Shown here: one piece after another, positions 46,700 through 55,902 of the stretch
Layout of the letters: each line of letters opens with the position of its first letter
Numbering within the stretch: position 1 is the first letter of the stretch
Source: Colwellia chukchiensis
Lineage (GTDB): Bacteria > Pseudomonadota > Gammaproteobacteria > Enterobacterales > Alteromonadaceae
DNA length: 64,000 nt
Direction of reading: 5' to 3'
Assembly (NCBI RefSeq): GCF_002104455.1
Contig: NZ_NBOC01000002.1
Span: 166,369 to 230,368 of the forward strand
Notes under the pieces: model-generated
What the model was told of the DNA's origin: nothing
Databases searched by the model: none
What the model saw: the letters and a program-made list of their open reading frames with translations, nothing else
Translations under genes and position numbers: made by a program

Positions 46700-47944
46700 A
46701 TGAAGCATTTTAAATTATTTACATCATCGCTAATGGCTTTGGCAATGGCGAGTTCAACAGCAAGTGTTGCCGAAAGCTTTGCAATAACCAATGCAACTGT
46801 ACATACCGTTACTCAGCAAGGCGTGCTTGAGAATGCCACGGTTGTCATTGAAAACGGTAAAATCACTGCTATTAACCCAAAAACAGTACAGGCTGACACT
46901 ATTATAGATGCCAAAGGCAAAATTTTAACACCAGGTTTTATTGGTGCTATGAATCAATTGGGTTTAGTTGAAGTGGGCGCGGTTTCAAGAAGCCGTGATG
47001 CGAGTGATAAAAAAGCCGATATCACTTTTGATGCCAGCTTAGCGTTTAACCCGCGCTCGTCGGTAATTCCATACAGCCGTAAAGGTGGCATTACCAGTAA
47101 TATTGTAGCCCCCAGAGGTGGCGAAGATATTTTTAAAGGTCAAAGCTTTGTCGTTGACTTGTCAGGTGAGTTTGAAAGTGTTCGTTTAAGTAATCACAAT
47201 GTTATTGTTGACTTAAGTGCGAAAAGCAAAGGCTCGCGTGCCTTAAGCTTGCAAACACTACAACAAACCTTTGCAGATGCCAGTAAAAAGTTAGCGAAGA
47301 CAAAGCAAAAAAATAAAAACGAGGCAAAAGATCCGAGTCGTCAAGACTTAATAGTGAATGCGTTATTGGCAGGTGACAAAGCTTTAGTGGCCTATGTAGA
47401 CCGAGCAAGCGACATTTTAACGCTATTGAAAATTAAAGCGGAATATTCACTGGATTTGGTTATTGTGGGTGCTGCGGATGCCGTTTTAGTGGCTGAGCAA
47501 ATTGCTCAAGCTAATGTGCCTGTGGTGTTAGCCGCACTCGATAATTTGCCGGGGAGTTTTGATTCATTACATGCATCGTTAGAAAACGCTGCAGCACTAA
47601 GTCAAGCCGGCGTTAGCGTTGCATTAGCGGTTAATGGTGATACCCATAACTTATATCAACTGCGCTATCATGCAGGTAATGCCGTTGCCAATGGTTTATC
47701 ACGCGATCAGGCTTTGGCTTCAGTAACCGCCAATGTTGCTGATGCCTTTAATCTTGATAGCGGCCGTATTGCGGTAGGTAAACGTGCAGACTTAGTTTTG
47801 TGGAGTGCCGATCCTTTTGAACTGAGTACACAAGTCAGTCAAATGTGGATTGATGGTAAGCAATACTCTACCACCAGCCGTCAAGATGCGTTACGAGACC
47901 GCTACACTACCGACAGCGATATGCCTAGAGCCTATACAAAGTAG
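46700..47944 (+). CDS. exported amidohydrolase-like protein lacking the HxH motif
   Basis: A 415-residue protein with a signal peptide (about 1-24) and the amidohydrolase frame: TNATVHTVTQQGVLENATVVIENGKI at the start and GRIAVGKRADLVLWSADPFEL at the end. The expected HxH after PGxI(D) reads GAMNQLG (82-88) and the later metal histidines are not evident, so it is probably inactive or a binding partner. It is translationally close to the active-looking gene before it; the ATG at 46700 has TAAGGTG six bases upstream. The two may form a heteromer. Confidence 0.82.
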   Translation: MKHFKLFTSSLMALAMASSTASVAESFAITNATVHTVTQQGVLENATVVIENGKITAINPKTVQADTIIDAKGKILTPGFIGAMNQLGLVEVGAVSRSRDASDKKADITFDASLAFNPRSSVIPYSRKGGITSNIVAPRGGEDIFKGQSFVVDLSGEFESVRLSNHNVIVDLSAKSKGSRALSLQTLQQTFADASKKLAKTKQKNKNEAKDPSRQDLIVNALLAGDKALVAYVDRASDILTLLKIKAEYSLDLVIVGAADAVLVAEQIAQANVPVVLAALDNLPGSFDSLHASLENAAALSQAGVSVALAVNGDTHNLYQLRYHAGNAVANGLSRDQALASVTANVADAFNLDSGRIAVGKRADLVLWSADPFELSTQVSQMWIDGKQYSTTSRQDALRDRYTTDSDMPRAYTK

Positions 47945-47970
47945 CCTTGAGTTTTAACGCTGCCTAAATA

Positions 47971-47997
47971 AAAAACCACGCAATGCGTGGTTTTTTT
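47971..47997 (+). terminator. intrinsic terminator after the amidohydrolase pair
   Basis: AAAAACCACGC / GCGTGGTTTTT with loop AAT and a run of seven T, 27 bases after the stop. Confidence 0.92.
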
Positions 47998-48033
47998 ATG
48001 ACGCTATTCTCAGGTTTGTTGACCTGTCGAGAT

Positions 48034-48241
48034 GACATTTACAGCGACTTGTTTGCTATTTAGACAAGGTAGAACATGTGACGTGTCGCTCGCTACACGA
48101 ACAGGAAATAACGCCAACGAGATTTTAAAAAATGTTCGCTTTGTTGCTTATTTTTTAAATAGCATAATGCTTATTCAAAGCTCGCGCCGCGATTAAGTCC
48201 GTTTTAAGTTGAATAAATTTTAACCCTGAAATATCAACAGA
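48034..48241. repeat. intergenic dispersed repeat, copy 1
   Basis: A left block (48034-48112) matches 50887-50965 at 63 of 79 bases without gaps, and a right block (48180-48241) matches 51062-51123 at 55 of 62. The middle differs in length and sequence. No open frame spans it. It fills most of the gap before the mutarotase gene. After it lies a 13-codon frame with a good ribosome site (48257-48298) that overlaps a 9-bp hairpin (48264-48301). Confidence 0.75.
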
Positions 48242-48337
48242 TCTGAGGGGAAAGTGATGAAAAATTTTAGGCTTTCTTTCAGGCATGTTAGCGCCTAAAA
48301 TATTTCAAATATTACCTAACGATAATGAGAATGGCTT

Positions 48338-49237
48338 ATGCCGCAGTTATTACTTGAAAATGAATTTGGCCGAATTGAGCAGTTTCTGCTTGGCGATGGC
48401 CTACAAGCCCTGCGTTTTGTTCATCAAAAGGGCCAAGGTACGATCAGTTTATATGCTGGGCAAGTATTGACTTGGCAACCACACGCTCAGCAGCCTGTAT
48501 TTTGGCTGAGCAAAGACAGCGCCTATCGTCAGGGTAAGGCAATTCGTGGTGGTATTCCCATATGCTGGCCTTGGTTTGGCGATAAAGTAAAGCTCGCCGA
48601 TGGCAGTATTATTAGCACTAGCAACCATGGCTTTGCGCGACAAAGCCAATGGCAACTGGATGCTTTTACTATCGCTGCAGAGGGGGTTAGCATCACCTTA
48701 TCGCTAAGGGGCGAGCAACTCAGTAAATATTGGCCTGGCGCTTTTCAATTACGCCAAAACTTGCAGTTTTCTGAGGCGTTTTCGCAGCAACTATCCATAA
48801 CAAATTTATCGCCACAGCCAGTGGCCTATACGTGTGCTTTACATAGCTATTTTTGCGTTGGCCACGCAAAAGATACTAATTTTTCGGCGTTAAATCACTT
48901 AATTTTTGATGATAAAGTAACCGGCAAGCGACAACAAAGATCGCCGCTGGTTAATTGCCAAGGGCCAATTGATCGCATTTATCATCGTGAACAAAACCAA
49001 CAAAATAATCTAGTAATTGTTGATCACCAGTGGCAAAGAGAAATTGCAATATGCAGTGACGATTGCCAACAGTGGGTATTGTGGAACCCGGGTGTTAACG
49101 CGCAGGCGATGACAGATATTCATGCCCAAGGTGAAAATGAATTTGTCTGCTTAGAAGCCGCAAACACTCAATGGCAAACGCTCGCAAGTCAAGCCACTCG
49201 TCAAATAAGCCAAGTGGTTAAGGTTAACCAGAGGTAG
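48338..49237 (+). CDS. D-hexose-6-phosphate mutarotase (YeaD-like)
   Basis: A 299-residue aldose-1-epimerase-fold protein of the YeaD group. Family segments: IRGGIPICWPWFG (about 70-82), the catalytic histidine in SNHGFARQSQW, and ALHSYFCVG (about 168-176) with the second histidine. The late VLWNPG and EFVCLEAAN are typical. It interconverts the anomers of hexose-6-phosphates in the cytoplasm. It has no operon partner here; the repeat at 48034 lies in its upstream region. Confidence 0.9.
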   Translation: MPQLLLENEFGRIEQFLLGDGLQALRFVHQKGQGTISLYAGQVLTWQPHAQQPVFWLSKDSAYRQGKAIRGGIPICWPWFGDKVKLADGSIISTSNHGFARQSQWQLDAFTIAAEGVSITLSLRGEQLSKYWPGAFQLRQNLQFSEAFSQQLSITNLSPQPVAYTCALHSYFCVGHAKDTNFSALNHLIFDDKVTGKRQQRSPLVNCQGPIDRIYHREQNQQNNLVIVDHQWQREIAICSDDCQQWVLWNPGVNAQAMTDIHAQGENEFVCLEAANTQWQTLASQATRQISQVVKVNQR

Positions 49238-49306
49238 TGCCGCAGCAGGTATTGCCGATAGCTTAGCCGAATATATGAACAGCTTGCTGAGCGAAAGTTA
49301 AGCTAA

Positions 49307-50743
49307 CTAATTAAAGATAACACTTTGATTTCGGCCGTTGTTTTTCGCTTCGTATAAGGCTTTATCAGCCCCTTCTATATACTCTTCAAGTGGCGTGGTT
49401 GGCAGCGGTAACTGACAAATGCCGAAACTGATAGTGGTGGTAAAGGTACCACTGGTGCTGGAAATAGGGAATGAAAGCTCAGCAATGTTTTTTCTTATTC
49501 GTTCAACAATATGATGAGCTTGTTGAGCACTAGTGTCAGGCAAGAGCATGATAAATTCTTCGCCTCCCCATCTGCCAACCACATCCACTTTTCGTAGCGT
49601 TGCAGATAATTGCTCAGCGATAATTTTTAAAACATCGTCGCCAACGAGGTGGCCATATGTATCATTAATTTGTTTAAAATTATCAATATCAGCTAACACG
49701 ACACAGAGATTTTGCTCTTTCTTAGCAAGCTGGTCAAAGCGATAGTGAATATGGCTTCGGTTTGGCAATTGCGTTAAATAGTCAGTTTCAGATTGTTTTA
49801 TTAAGCGTGCTTTTAAGTAAGTAATACTGTTGAGTAGTGCCAGATAAAAAACAATGGCAATAATAAAAAAGAGCACAAATCGACTTAAAAATATTCGCCA
49901 GTATTCACTTTGCTCAACCGCGGGTGGAGACACAATAAACATGCGCCAATTTAACTCTTGTATCGGCATTTGAGAGATTAACAAGCCTTGGTCTGTGGTG
50001 TACATCACTTCGTTGCTTAAATCAGTATTAGCATGATTGTTTTTGCGCAGCGACTGATACCAAGGTAAATCGCTTAAGTGTGTCATTAGGGCATCACGGT
50101 GCAAGCTTTCTGACTTGAGAATATTGCTCGACGATAATGTAATGACATTATTACTATCGACAAACAGTAACTCAAAGCCAAAACGATCACTGTACTCTTT
50201 AAACTTTTCAGAAAAGTAATCTAAGTCAATAGCCACACCCGTAAAACCGATAAACTCACCCTTTGAGTTGCGCAATTTATTGTCAAAATATAAATGAGGG
50301 TTATCGGCATTGCCAATGTCAGTAAATTGTTCTGCAGGTAGCACTTTTAAGCGGTGAAACCACTCAGTAGCTTTGCTGTCTAACGTCGCTTGTTTGTTAT
50401 TTGAGTCCAGCATAATATTATGCTTTTCTAGGGCGATAAAGGTGACCATGTTATACGAAGTAGAAATACTATTTAAATAATCTACTATGGTTTGCTTTTC
50501 TATTTGCTCTTGATCAACGTAGTCCAGAACAAAAATGTTATTCGCCATGAAGTTTGCCACGCGTAACGGTCGCAATATTTCACTGGTGACTAGCGAAAAT
50601 AATGGCGTGATAGCACTTTGTACTTGCTTGTTATGACTGTTGATCACATCTTTTAATGTGTAATAGGAGGTTAAAATAACCGTTACTATCGTCACAAAAA
50701 ATAGCACCGCAATGTAGCGATCAAATTTATTACCAAAACTCAT
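49307..50743 (-). CDS. membrane diguanylate cyclase with a Cache-type sensor
   Basis: A 478-residue protein. An N-terminal helix (about 10-30), a periplasmic double-Cache-like sensor (about 35-285; FIGFTGVAIDLDYFSEKFKEY lies in it) and a second helix (about 287-308) precede a GGDEF domain (about 320-478). The active-site motif is GGEEF in VVGRWGGEEFIML and DIDNFKQINDTYGHLVGD is the metal/GTP segment, so it should make c-di-GMP. I see no RxxD inhibitory site before the motif, since those positions read TLRKVD. No EAL domain is attached. Confidence 0.93.
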   Translation of the reverse strand: MSFGNKFDRYIAVLFFVTIVTVILTSYYTLKDVINSHNKQVQSAITPLFSLVTSEILRPLRVANFMANNIFVLDYVDQEQIEKQTIVDYLNSISTSYNMVTFIALEKHNIMLDSNNKQATLDSKATEWFHRLKVLPAEQFTDIGNADNPHLYFDNKLRNSKGEFIGFTGVAIDLDYFSEKFKEYSDRFGFELLFVDSNNVITLSSSNILKSESLHRDALMTHLSDLPWYQSLRKNNHANTDLSNEVMYTTDQGLLISQMPIQELNWRMFIVSPPAVEQSEYWRIFLSRFVLFFIIAIVFYLALLNSITYLKARLIKQSETDYLTQLPNRSHIHYRFDQLAKKEQNLCVVLADIDNFKQINDTYGHLVGDDVLKIIAEQLSATLRKVDVVGRWGGEEFIMLLPDTSAQQAHHIVERIRKNIAELSFPISSTSGTFTTTISFGICQLPLPTTPLEEYIEGADKALYEAKNNGRNQSVIFN

Positions 50744-50886
50744 AAATGAAAACGAATCGTTAAGTGATTTTGTTAGTGTTATTTATAGCGTGATTCTGCA
50801 TATTTGGCTATGACTTTGTTGATAGCTATTGGCAAGCTGCTTTGATAGTAGCGCCCAAATATAAGTGTTTATTAATCGCTGGAGAG

Positions 50887-51123
50887 GACTTTTACATCGA
50901 CTTGTTTGGTATTTATACTCGGCAGCGCATGTGAGGTGTAGCTTGCGATACGAACAGGTGATAACACGGTTTAAATTTCAAACAAGTGCTGCCTTTAGGC
51001 TGATTTAAAACGAACCTACACTTTGTTGTTCGCTTTTTATATCGCCTAACTATTATTCTATGCTCGCGCTGCGATTAAATCCGTTTTACGTTGAATAAAT
51101 ATTAACCCTGAAAGTTCAATAGA
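50887..51123. repeat. intergenic dispersed repeat, copy 2
   Basis: The second copy of the element at 48034, in the same orientation, between the diguanylate cyclase gene and mutH. The left block is 50887-50965 and the right block 51062-51123; the middle is about 29 bases longer than in copy 1. The rest of this 382-base gap (50744-50886) shows nothing else I can support. Confidence 0.75.
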
Positions 51124-51125
51124 CC

Positions 51126-51803
51126 CTAGTTTATTCTCAGGTGTTTATTTAGTAAGGCTTGGGTGAAATTGGTTTTCAAATAGAAGCCCCGAGGCAAGGT
51201 CATAAAGGGTTGGCCGTGACGGTTATATGCTTGTGTTTTAGCCTGGCTATTAGCACCTTTCGGTCGTAACTGTAATACTTGGCCATGCTTGCCATGAATA
51301 TTTTCGACATGACCTAAAACGATCATATCGGTAAGTTCTTGCCAGTCTAGCGCTAGTAGCTGCTCTTCTTCTGCAGACGGTGACCAAATAAAAGCGCTAC
51401 CTACCATGCGATCGGCAACGGGAATAGTGCGCTCGGAGATCACTGGGATCCATAATACGCGGGCAAGTTTATTTCGAATATGGCTAGTCTGCCATTGTGC
51501 GCCAACTAAGCCGGTTAATGGGGCAACACAAATAAACGTCGTTTCTAACGGTTTACCTTGCGCATTTATTGGTAGAGATTTTAATTCAATCCCTAAATGC
51601 GGAAAATCAGGCTCTGGGCGCGAGCCGGCGCTAGCACCTAAGACTTGCTCTAGGAGTAAGCCGATCCAACCTTTTTCCCGCTTAAGATCTTTTGGCACCA
51701 CAACATTAATCGACGCGGCTATCTCCCCTAAGGTCATGCCGGCAAGATTTTGTGCTCTGTTTAGCAATTCAGCTTCACTTTTTGGGATCTTTGGTTTAGT
51801 CAA
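51126..51803 (-). CDS. mutH: DNA mismatch repair endonuclease MutH
   Basis: Nicks the unmethylated strand at hemimethylated GATC sites. The catalytic D-x(n)-E-x-K is in [13 protein letters not shown], preceded by [10 protein letters not shown], and [12 protein letters not shown] follows; all are diagnostic. Length 225 is normal. The start is TTG at 51803, with AAGG 6 bases upstream; no ATG fits. Presence of MutH implies Dam methylation in this organism. It diverges from rppH, as expected for this neighbourhood. Confidence 0.96.
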   Translation of the reverse strand: MTKPKIPKSEAELLNRAQNLAGMTLGEIAASINVVVPKDLKREKGWIGLLLEQVLGASAGSRPEPDFPHLGIELKSLPINAQGKPLETTFICVAPLTGLVGAQWQTSHIRNKLARVLWIPVISERTIPVADRMVGSAFIWSPSAEEEQLLALDWQELTDMIVLGHVENIHGKHGQVLQLRPKGANSQAKTQAYNRHGQPFMTLPRGFYLKTNFTQALLNKHLRIN

Positions 51804-52020
51804 TGTGTACCTTGCCTAAAATGATTTTTGTCTATTATCGGCCAGCCCTTAGCCTTTGAGCAAGGGAATTATTGATATCGCGCCTAGCTTGCCTTGGCTA
51901 TTTTCTATGCAAACGGGTGAGCGCTGCTACTACAAGTTATCATTAGTCATAATAAATGTTTGCCCAAAACTGTAGAGTGTGGAAGAATCAAAGCATTATT
52001 TAATGCGCTCAGGAGTTCCT

Positions 52021-52527
52021 GTGATAGATGCTGAAGGCTATCGAGCCAATGTCGGCATAGTAATAATCAATGACAGGGGACAAGTATTTTGGGCCAGGCG
52101 TTTTGGTCAGCATTCTTGGCAATTTCCACAAGGTGGTGTTGATGAGGGTGAAACTGCAGAGCAAACTATGTACCGGGAGCTAACCGAAGAAGTCGGTTTA
52201 AAGCCTGAACATGTTAAAATTGTGGCGTCGACTAAACATTGGTTGAAATACAAATTACCAAAAAGGTTAATTAGGCACGAAAGTTTACCCGTTTGTATTG
52301 GTCAAAAGCAGAAATGGTTTTTACTTAAACTAACGGCAGCAGAATCAGCGGTTGACTTATTGCAGTCAAACCACCCTGAATTTGATGACTGGCGTTGGGT
52401 TTCTTATTGGTACCCTGTCCGACAAGTGGTGTCATTTAAACGTGAAGTTTATCGAAAGGTGATGAAAGAGTTTGCCTTAGCGGCAATGCCCAATTACCGC
52501 CAAGAACGTCGCCGACGTCGAGCTTAA
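52021..52527 (+). CDS. rppH: RNA pyrophosphohydrolase RppH
   Basis: Removes pyrophosphate from 5'-triphosphorylated RNA to trigger decay. The Nudix box is [23 protein letters not shown] (about 38-60). The start is set at GTG 52021 because AGGAG lies 5 bases upstream and the protein then begins [15 protein letters not shown], as in E. coli RppH; a GTG at 51979 would add 14 unmatched residues. Length is then 168. It precedes ptsP, the conserved order. Confidence 0.95.
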   Translation: MIDAEGYRANVGIVIINDRGQVFWARRFGQHSWQFPQGGVDEGETAEQTMYRELTEEVGLKPEHVKIVASTKHWLKYKLPKRLIRHESLPVCIGQKQKWFLLKLTAAESAVDLLQSNHPEFDDWRWVSYWYPVRQVVSFKREVYRKVMKEFALAAMPNYRQERRRRRA

Positions 52528-52560
52528 ATATAGTCTCATAGATTATTAGTATGTCTTGTT

Positions 52561-52587
52561 AAATAGCTCACTACGGTGAGCTATTTC
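52561..52587 (+). terminator. hairpin after rppH, probable terminator
   Basis: An 11-bp stem (AAATAGCTCAC / GTGAGCTATTT) with a 4- to 5-base loop, followed by only a few T. It lies 34 bases after the rppH stop and before ptsP. Confidence 0.6.
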
Positions 52588-52638
52588 ATTTACCGCTAGT
52601 CATAATTGCGTTGCTAAAAATAATCAAGAGGGATTTTA

Positions 52639-54915
52639 ATGCTTACTATTTTGCGCCGAATTGTTTTAGAGTTTAGTCAAGCCTCGGTACTTGACCAAGC
52701 ACTGATGCGTTTAGTCACACAGGTTAAAGAAACGCTTGCCACTCAATGCTGCTCTATCTACTTAGCTGATCATCAGCAACAACATTTTCTTTTAATGGCG
52801 TCCAATGGTTTAGCGCCAGATACCGTGGGTTTAACCAGTATTGGCTTTACCGAAGGCTTAGTTGGCTTGGTGGGCCAACGTGAAGAGCCGATTAATATTG
52901 CCAATGCCCATCAGCACCCCGACTTTATGTATGCGCCAGAAGTAGAAGAAGAAAAATTTCAGGCGTTTTTAGGTACTCCTATCATTCACCAACGTAAAGT
53001 TTTAGGTGTGTTAACCGTTCAACAAACGCAAGCACGAGTTTTCAGCGAGCATGAAGAAGCCTTTTTGGTTACCTTGTCAGCACAACTTGCAATGGCATTG
53101 GCTAGCAGGGAAGCGCAAGGGGCGATTTTAGGGCGTGGTCAGCAAAACATAGGTCAACAGCATAAAGGCATAGGTGGTGCGCCAGGTATTGCCATTGGTG
53201 AAATGGTGGTTATTCAGCCGAAAGCTGATTTGTCGGCGATTGCGGTTAATCAAACCGATGATATTACGCTGCAGTTACAGATATTTCACGATGCGGTTGT
53301 GCGCACGTTAGCTGAGTTTTGCCAATTAAGTGAAAAACTTAAGTCTGTGATATCAGATAGTAGCCTAGATATTTTTGATGTTTATAAGCAGTTGTTAGAT
53401 AACGATAGCTTCAAGGTGGAAGTTATCGCCAAGATTAAACAGGGTTTTAATGCTCAAAGTGCATTGAAACTAGTGGTTGATGGCTATGTTATTCAATTTG
53501 AAGCGCTCGACGATGAGTATTTGCGAGAGCGGGCTTATGATATTAAAGATTTAGGTAACCGACTGCTAAATCATATTCAAAACCAGACTGAGCCAGAGCA
53601 AGACTTACCAGCAAAATTTATTTTGGTTGCTGAAGATGTTAGCGCCACATTACTGGCGGAATATCAACACAGTGGATTGTTAGGTGTGGTTTCGGTTAAT
53701 GGTTCTAATAATTCTCACGCGGCCATTTTAGCAAAAGCACTTAATATTCCGGCCATTATGGGGATAGATTATTTAGCGATACGTCAACTTAATCAAAAAC
53801 GTGCGATTATTGATGGATACGCCTATCAGTTGTATGTTAGCCCAGGTGCGGCGTTAGTCACTGAATATCAACATATTTTAGCAACAGAGCTTGAGCTGCA
53901 AACCCAGGTTAAACAAGCTGCTCATTTACCTGCTGTAACCTTAGATGGCCATGCGATGAATTTGATGGTCAATAGCGGTTTATCAGCGGGTTTGGAATAT
54001 TCACAAAATGTTGGTGCAGATGGCGTTGGCCTTTATCGCACCGAAATTCCCTTTATGAATCGTAATTGCTTTCCTTCAGAAAACGCGCAAACAGCGCTTT
54101 ATCACACTGTGTTAAGTTCGTTCGCTGGTAAGCCTGTGACTATGCGCACCTTAGATGTTGGTGGCGATAAGTCGTTGCCTTATTTTCCTATAATTGAAAC
54201 CAATCCATTTTTGGGCTGGCGTGGTATTCGCATTACTTTGGATCATCCTGAAATATTTTTAGTACAAATTCGGGCTATGTTAAGAGCAAATTACCAATTG
54301 GATAACTTGGCAATTATGTTGCCTATGATCTCCAGCATTTCAGAAGTGGATGAAGCGATTAAATTAATAAATCAAGCACATTATGAACTCAGATCTGAAC
54401 TATTAAATGATCAAGCTGACTGTTTAGCACGTCCTAAAATCGGCGTGATGATTGAAGTGCCCAGTGTTATGTTTCAGTTGCCGGAGCTGGCTGATAAAGT
54501 GGATTTTTTCTCGGTTGGCAGTAACGATCTAACTCAGTATCTGTTAGCCGTTGATCGCAATAATAGTCGGGTTGCAAGTTTATATGATTTTTACCATCCC
54601 GCTGTGCTGCGCGCGCTTAATTATATTGCTGAGCATAGCTCGCAGCTAAAGATGCCATTAAGTATTTGTGGTGAATTAGCCAATGAGCCTACCGGGGCGT
54701 TATTACTAATGGCAATGGGCTATCAAAACCTAAGTATGAGTGCGCATAGCATTGCAAAAGTTAAGTGGGCTATTCGCCATGTTGAAATGCAGCAACTAGA
54801 ATCTATGTTAGCAGCGGTGTTACGCCAAACAGATGTTTTAAACGTGCATCGTTATTTGCACCAGCAATTTGTTAAACTGGGTTTAGAAGACTTTGTTCAT
54901 GGCAAGTGGGAATAA
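52639..54915 (+). CDS. ptsP: phosphoenolpyruvate-protein phosphotransferase PtsP (enzyme I-Ntr)
   Basis: First enzyme of the nitrogen-related PTS; it autophosphorylates from PEP and passes phosphate to NPr. Order: N-terminal GAF domain (about 17-155), enzyme-I N-domain (about 170-300), swivelling phosphohistidine domain with His360 in NGSNNSHAAILAKAL, then the PEP-binding barrel (about 430-720) with DGVGLYRTEIPFM, FLGWRGIRI and FFSVGSNDLTQYLLAVDRNN. Length 758 is normal. Confidence 0.96.
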   Translation: MLTILRRIVLEFSQASVLDQALMRLVTQVKETLATQCCSIYLADHQQQHFLLMASNGLAPDTVGLTSIGFTEGLVGLVGQREEPINIANAHQHPDFMYAPEVEEEKFQAFLGTPIIHQRKVLGVLTVQQTQARVFSEHEEAFLVTLSAQLAMALASREAQGAILGRGQQNIGQQHKGIGGAPGIAIGEMVVIQPKADLSAIAVNQTDDITLQLQIFHDAVVRTLAEFCQLSEKLKSVISDSSLDIFDVYKQLLDNDSFKVEVIAKIKQGFNAQSALKLVVDGYVIQFEALDDEYLRERAYDIKDLGNRLLNHIQNQTEPEQDLPAKFILVAEDVSATLLAEYQHSGLLGVVSVNGSNNSHAAILAKALNIPAIMGIDYLAIRQLNQKRAIIDGYAYQLYVSPGAALVTEYQHILATELELQTQVKQAAHLPAVTLDGHAMNLMVNSGLSAGLEYSQNVGADGVGLYRTEIPFMNRNCFPSENAQTALYHTVLSSFAGKPVTMRTLDVGGDKSLPYFPIIETNPFLGWRGIRITLDHPEIFLVQIRAMLRANYQLDNLAIMLPMISSISEVDEAIKLINQAHYELRSELLNDQADCLARPKIGVMIEVPSVMFQLPELADKVDFFSVGSNDLTQYLLAVDRNNSRVASLYDFYHPAVLRALNYIAEHSSQLKMPLSICGELANEPTGALLLMAMGYQNLSMSAHSIAKVKWAIRHVEMQQLESMLAAVLRQTDVLNVHRYLHQQFVKLGLEDFVHGKWE

Positions 54916-54961
54916 CCATTGGCAATTAGGAATTACGTCATAATGTATTTAAGTGAATCTA

Positions 54962-55756
54962 ATGTTTATTAGTGTTTTTGTCGCCTGTGCATTATTAGGG
55001 GCTATAGTGGGTTTCTTTGCTGGCTTACTGGGCATAGGTGGTGGGCTTATTATTGTGCCTGTATTGGTGTATTTGTTACCACTATTAGGTATTAGCGCCG
55101 AGCTTGCCTTTCCGATGGCATTAGCCACCTCGCTAGCATCGATTATATTTACCTCGTCGTCTGCGGCGTTTGCTCACCATAAAAACGGTAATATTCCGTG
55201 GTCAATTGCGAAAAAGTTAGTGGTAACTGTCGCGATAGGCGCTGTGCTTGGCGCTATTATTGCTGGGCTATTGTCATTAAAAGCTTTGACTATCATCTTT
55301 GCTAGTGCGGTGCTAATTCTAGCGGCATATATGTTTTTATCTATTAAAGTCGAGCGTAGTGTTGCCTTACCTAATAACTGGGTATTAAAAATTATTGGTT
55401 TAATTACAGGGGTCTTAGCCAGTTTAATGGGAATTGCTGGTGGCGCAATACTTGTGCCCATTTTGATGTACTGTTCATTAACCATGCGCCAGGCGATTGG
55501 CGTAGCTACCGCGAGTGGTATTATTGTCGCGCTGTTTGGGGCATTAGGTTATGTCGTTATCGGCTTCGGACGGGAAGAGTTGCCCCCTTGGAGTATAGGT
55601 TACATCTATTTACCGGCTTTATTAGGTATCGTATTAACCTCATCTTTATTTGCGCCGTTAGGGGTTAAAGCCGGGGCAAACTTACCTTTGCGTTATCTTA
55701 AAAAAGGCTTTGCATTGTTTTTAATGTTAGTAGCGTTAAAAATGATTTGGTGGTAA
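54962..55756 (+). CDS. TauE/SafE family permease
   Basis: An inner-membrane protein of about 264 residues with about eight helices. The two repeats each carry the family motif: GFFAGLLGIGGGLIIVPVLVYLLP (about 14-37, as a region) and GVLASLMGIAGGAILVPILMY. Members export or import sulfite, sulfoacetate or related anions; the substrate is unknown here. The start may be ATG 54962 or GTG 54953, and neither has a good ribosome site. It occupies the place between ptsP and thyA where many relatives also carry lgt. Confidence 0.88.
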   Translation: MFISVFVACALLGAIVGFFAGLLGIGGGLIIVPVLVYLLPLLGISAELAFPMALATSLASIIFTSSSAAFAHHKNGNIPWSIAKKLVVTVAIGAVLGAIIAGLLSLKALTIIFASAVLILAAYMFLSIKVERSVALPNNWVLKIIGLITGVLASLMGIAGGAILVPILMYCSLTMRQAIGVATASGIIVALFGALGYVVIGFGREELPPWSIGYIYLPALLGIVLTSSLFAPLGVKAGANLPLRYLKKGFALFLMLVALKMIWW

Positions 55757-55902
55757 TTTACCGCGGCAAAACTTATTGACAGCACTTTGTCATTGTCTGC
55801 ATTTATGAGATAATTTAGCGGTCACTGTGATTTGAAAAGTGTAAAAATTCAGTGCCAATCCATTGTTAATTTGTTCTTTGAAAACAGCAAAAGGAAAGCC
55901 GA

